From: an uncultured bacterium
GTDB lineage: Bacteria; Bdellovibrionota_C; UBA2361; SZUA-149; CALKYB01
DNA length: 8,502 nt
Direction: 5' to 3'
Assembly: GCA_938003565.1 (NCBI GenBank)
Contig: CALKYB010000134.1
Location: forward strand, 1-8,502
Shown: piece by piece, positions 6,531 to 8,502 of the stretch
Position numbering within the stretch: the first letter of the stretch is position 1
How the letters are laid out: each line of letters starts with the position of its first letter
The notes under the pieces: model-generated
What the model saw: only the letters and a program-made list of their open reading frames with translations
Told to the model about the DNA's origin: nothing
Database searches by the model: none
Translations under genes and position numbers: made by a program

Positions 6531-6561
6531 CTCCAGTGGGGCTTATCAAACGCCACAGGGG
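6531..6561 (+). other. hairpin in the argF leader
   Basis: CTCCAGTGG (6531-6539) can pair with CCACAGGGG (6553-6561), giving eight pairs including one G-U and a single A-A mismatch, around a 13-base loop. GCCTC (6529-6533) could instead pair with GAGGC (6569-6573), so two alternative folds exist. No U-run follows, so it is not a standard intrinsic terminator. It may be a leader or stability element or have no function. Confidence 0.3.
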
Positions 6562-6611
6562 TTAACTAGAGGCATTTTAGCTTATAAAGAATAGGGCTTG
6601 GCTGTAATTAT

Positions 6612-6616
6612 GGAGG
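6612..6616 (+). promoter_or_regulatory. Shine-Dalgarno of argF
   Basis: GGAGG, seven bases before the GTG at 6624. It is the strongest ribosome site in the window and fixes the GTG as the argF start. Confidence 0.75.
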
Positions 6617-6623
6617 ACGGTTA

Positions 6624-7577
6624 GTGGGAAAGTTAAGACATTTTTTACAAGACGATGACATTAGTGTTGAGGAGCAAAATATTGTTTTGGATGCTGCCTT
6701 GGCACTTTCTAAAGATTCGTCTTTGGCCTCGGAATCCCTGAAGGGAGCCTCTATTGGACTGCTGTTTGAGAAACCATCACTGCGAACTAGAGTTTCATCT
6801 GAGGTGGGATGTAATAAACTAGGGGCGAATCCAGTTCAGCTGCGAGGAGATGAGCTTCACTTTGGTCGAGGAGAGACACCTGAAGATTCAGTCAAAGTGC
6901 TCTCTGGTTATCTCCAGTTGCTGATGGGTCGAGTAAATCAACACAGCTTACTCGAAGAGCTGGCACGATATGGAACTCTTCCAATTGTTAATGGTCTGTC
7001 GAATAGGTTTCACCCTTTGCAGTCTCTAGCGGATTTGTTGACTCTACGTCAGGTTTGGGGAGAAGGCTTGAAAGGTAAAACGGTTTGTTATGTTGGGGAT
7101 GGCAATAATGTTTGTAGTTCCCTGTTGCTGGCTGGTGCCATGCAGGGAATGCATATGCGTGCTGCAACTCCCAAAGGCCTTGCGCCAGAAAAGTCTGTTC
7201 TTGATTTAGCATCGAATGTCGCTGGGAAAACTGGAGGATCTGTTTCAGTCATAGACGACCCTGAGGCTGCATCAGATGGGGCCGATGTTCTTTATACCGA
7301 TGTTTGGATTTCGATGGGTGAAGAGCAAGGAGCTTCTGAGAGACGTGCTTTACTCCAGGATTATCAAATTAATTCAAAACTTCTAAGTTGTGCCAACGAC
7401 TCTGCTATAGTGCTACATTGTTTGCCTGCACACCGTGGGGAAGAGATAGAGTCTAGAGTAATTGATGGGACTCGTTCTCGAGTTTTTCAACAAGCTCACA
7501 ACAGACTACCCGCAACAATGGCCCTGTTTTTATACTTATTAAAACCTTCAGCTTGTGAGGATTTGAGAGGATCGTGA
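6624..7577 (+). CDS. argF: ornithine carbamoyltransferase
   Basis: Joins ornithine and carbamoyl phosphate to give citrulline; active as a cytoplasmic trimer. The carbamoyl-phosphate motif is SLRTR at 52-56 (STRTR in many relatives), the second-domain contact HPLQ is at 130-133 (usually HPCQ), GDGNNV is at 158-163, the ornithine loop DVWISMGEE at 226-234 and the catalytic cysteine motif HCLPAHRGEE at 265-274 with Cys266. The length of 317 is normal. Two regions are divergent: LSNRFHPLQ where relatives commonly have LTDxxHPCQ, and NRLPATMA at 293-300 where they have NRLHAQKA or NRMHTIKA; Arg294 is kept. The conserved SMG loop with HCLP separates it from aspartate transcarbamoylases, and activity on acetylornithine or succinylornithine is less likely next to argJ. 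The GTG start is set by GGAGG at 6612. The TGA stop overlaps the argR start. Confidence 0.94.
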   Translation: MGKLRHFLQDDDISVEEQNIVLDAALALSKDSSLASESLKGASIGLLFEKPSLRTRVSSEVGCNKLGANPVQLRGDELHFGRGETPEDSVKVLSGYLQLLMGRVNQHSLLEELARYGTLPIVNGLSNRFHPLQSLADLLTLRQVWGEGLKGKTVCYVGDGNNVCSSLLLAGAMQGMHMRAATPKGLAPEKSVLDLASNVAGKTGGSVSVIDDPEAASDGADVLYTDVWISMGEEQGASERRALLQDYQINSKLLSCANDSAIVLHCLPAHRGEEIESRVIDGTRSRVFQQAHNRLPATMALFLYLLKPSACEDLRGS

Positions 7578-8014
7578 AACTTAAGCGCAGAGCTGTCTTA
7601 TTAGAGCTAATAGAGGCTGGTCTTGTTTCTTCTCAAACTGAGGCTGTAGGACTTCTCGAGGCTAAAGGGTTTGGTGCTACTCAAGCAACTGTTTCAAGAG
7701 ACTTAGAGGAGCTTGGTGCTGTAAGAATTAAAGATGGGGATAGTGTTCGTTACGGAGTGCTGGAAGCTGGATCGGAGTTTGGCATGTCCCTACAGCAGGT
7801 GACAGGAAATTTTGTTCTCAGTCATAGCATTTCAAAAAATATTATAGTTTTAAAAACACCCCCGGGTCATGCTGGTATGGTGGCTGCTGCGATAGACCGT
7901 GCTTCAATTAAGGAAGTTTTAGGATGTATTGCAGGGGATGACACAGTTTTTATTTGTGTCGCGGAGAAAGTTAAGGGTGCTCAAGTTGTAGAGGGATTGG
8001 GATTGGTAAAGTAA
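7574..8014 (+). CDS. argR: arginine repressor ArgR
   Basis: The arginine-responsive transcription factor, a hexamer that binds ARG boxes when loaded with L-arginine. At 146 residues it has the normal two-domain layout. The N-terminal winged helix carries ATQATVSRDLEELG at 35-48, with the Ser41-Arg42 pair of the recognition helix. After a linker near 62-78, the C-terminal oligomerisation and arginine-binding domain shows TPPGHAGMVAAAIDRA at 95-110 and IAGDDTVFI at 119-127, whose Asp pair (122-123) binds arginine in the family. The start is a GTG whose GTGA overlaps the argF stop, with GAGG at 7567-7570 only three bases upstream, so translation is likely coupled to argF. It is the last gene of the cluster, and the operator before argC is its obvious target, which would make it autoregulated. 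Some relatives also activate arginine breakdown genes; none is in view. No terminator hairpin with a T-run is visible in the 42 bases after it. Confidence 0.95.
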   Translation: MKLKRRAVLLELIEAGLVSSQTEAVGLLEAKGFGATQATVSRDLEELGAVRIKDGDSVRYGVLEAGSEFGMSLQQVTGNFVLSHSISKNIIVLKTPPGHAGMVAAAIDRASIKEVLGCIAGDDTVFICVAEKVKGAQVVEGLGLVK

Positions 8015-8056
8015 GGCGACTGCAGAATTTTACCTAAGGAAGTACAGGCGGTCTCC

Positions 8057-8502
8057 CTAGATTTGATAACCTTCCAAATTTTCAATGTCTGGCATCGTTA
8101 CAAATTTCTCTATCCCACCTGGCAGGTGACTTGGGATGAATCTATACTGACCTGGTTTGGAGTTAGGCCTTCTGGAAATTTGTAGGAATTCTCCATCTGG
8201 AACACGATAGTTGGCCCGCTCTAGTAGAGTCAAGAGGCTGTCAGCAGATTGTTCGCTCATACGAACAGCTAGTGTTGAGCAAATAGCGGCTAGTAGGAAG
8301 CGTTGCTCACAGATTACAAGAACTGATTTGGGTTGTGATTCTCCGCTTATCAAGCCTTGAAAAATTGTCAAAACACTTTTACATTTAGCGCTAAGCTCCA
8401 TTGGTGTTTCCAGCTCTTTTACCACCCTGAGATTTTTAAGAATGGTGGGGCCTTCGACGGTAGATTCGGTTCTAGATAGCCAAGAAGTAAACTTTGGCTC
8501 AA
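8057..8502 (-). CDS. hypothetical protein, 3' part, cut by the right window edge
   Basis: The frame is open from the right edge (first full codon at 8498-8500) to a TAG at 8057-8059, giving 147 visible residues; the true start lies outside the window. A GTG at 8425 could be read as a start, but the frame stays open above it, so a longer protein is more likely. I do not recognise the family. The middle, SVLVICEQRFLLAAICSTLAV, looks like a buried strand followed by a helix, and a polar tail with PNSKPGQYRF and PGGIEKF follows. The strand-helix layout loosely recalls the phosphate-loop region of phosphatases, but the catalytic HCxxGxxR or RHG signatures are absent, so no function is claimed. It converges on argR across 42 bases with no clear terminator, and codon use resembles the neighbours. 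Confidence 0.6.
   Translation of the reverse strand, partial: EPKFTSWLSRTESTVEGPTILKNLRVVKELETPMELSAKCKSVLTIFQGLISGESQPKSVLVICEQRFLLAAICSTLAVRMSEQSADSLLTLLERANYRVPDGEFLQISRRPNSKPGQYRFIPSHLPGGIEKFVTMPDIENLEGYQI

Noticed and set aside
6610..6624. Tiny frame ATG-GAG-GAC-GGT-TAG ending on the argF GTG as a leader peptide.
   Set aside because: Its ATG overlaps the argF Shine-Dalgarno and it has no ribosome site of its own, so it is most likely accidental.
8057..8425. Treating the GTG at 8425 as the start of a complete 122-residue protein.
   Set aside because: The same frame stays open to the window edge with plausible protein sequence and no ribosome site marks the GTG, so a partial longer gene is more likely.
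1..8502. Mobile elements, CRISPR arrays, tRNA or rRNA genes, phage or defence modules.
   Set aside because: No direct-repeat arrays, transposase motifs, cloverleaf-like sequences or defence-protein motifs were seen; nearly all the DNA is explained by metabolic genes and short spacers.

Overview
This window is a stretch of bacterial chromosome dominated by an arginine biosynthesis cluster, argC-argJ-argB-argD-argF-argR, all on the + strand from 2066 to 8014. By eye the GC content is in the low to mid 40s percent. Spacing is tight: argC-argJ 31 bases, argJ-argB 21, argB-argD 1, and argF-argR overlap by 4. The one large break is the 194 bases between argD and argF. I see no insertion sequence, CRISPR array, tRNA, rRNA or phage gene, and no gene-free stretch longer than about 200 bases.

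Layout. 1-920 (-): an M48-type zinc metalloprotease lipoprotein, cut by the left edge, with an apparent one-base frameshift in its signal peptide. 921-1097: a spacer between divergent genes, holding a 14-bp perfect palindrome and a TGAAT/ATTCA dyad. 1098-1970 (+): a class I SAM-dependent methyltransferase. 1971-2065: the control region of the arg cluster, with a strong ARG-box-like operator. 2066-6429 (+): argC, argJ, argB and argD. 6430-6623: a spacer with a likely second promoter, an inverted repeat inside that promoter, and a leader hairpin. 6624-8014 (+): argF and argR. 8057-8502 (-): the 3' part of an unrecognised gene that converges on argR and is cut by the right edge.

How the genes work together. 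ArgB phosphorylates N-acetylglutamate, ArgC reduces it to the semialdehyde, ArgD transaminates it to N-acetylornithine, and ArgJ moves the acetyl group back to glutamate and releases ornithine (the acetyl-recycling route). ArgF then makes citrulline. ArgR is the arginine-dependent repressor and probably acts on the operator before argC, so the cluster appears to carry its own regulator. ArgB has the N-terminal helix and C-terminal signature of arginine-inhibited kinases, so enzyme feedback is likely too. argG and argH, needed to go from citrulline to arginine, are not in the window.

Organism. The order argC-J-B-D-F-R is classic in Actinobacteria, and the C-terminal parts of ArgB and ArgD read like actinobacterial versions. 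The moderate GC and the short Gram-negative-style lipoprotein signal do not suggest a typical high-GC actinomycete. I cannot name the lineage; an uncultured environmental bacterium is a reasonable guess. The window is mostly ordinary core metabolism. The parts worth a second look are the control regions, the frameshifted lipoprotein start and the changed active-site edges in ArgJ and ArgF.
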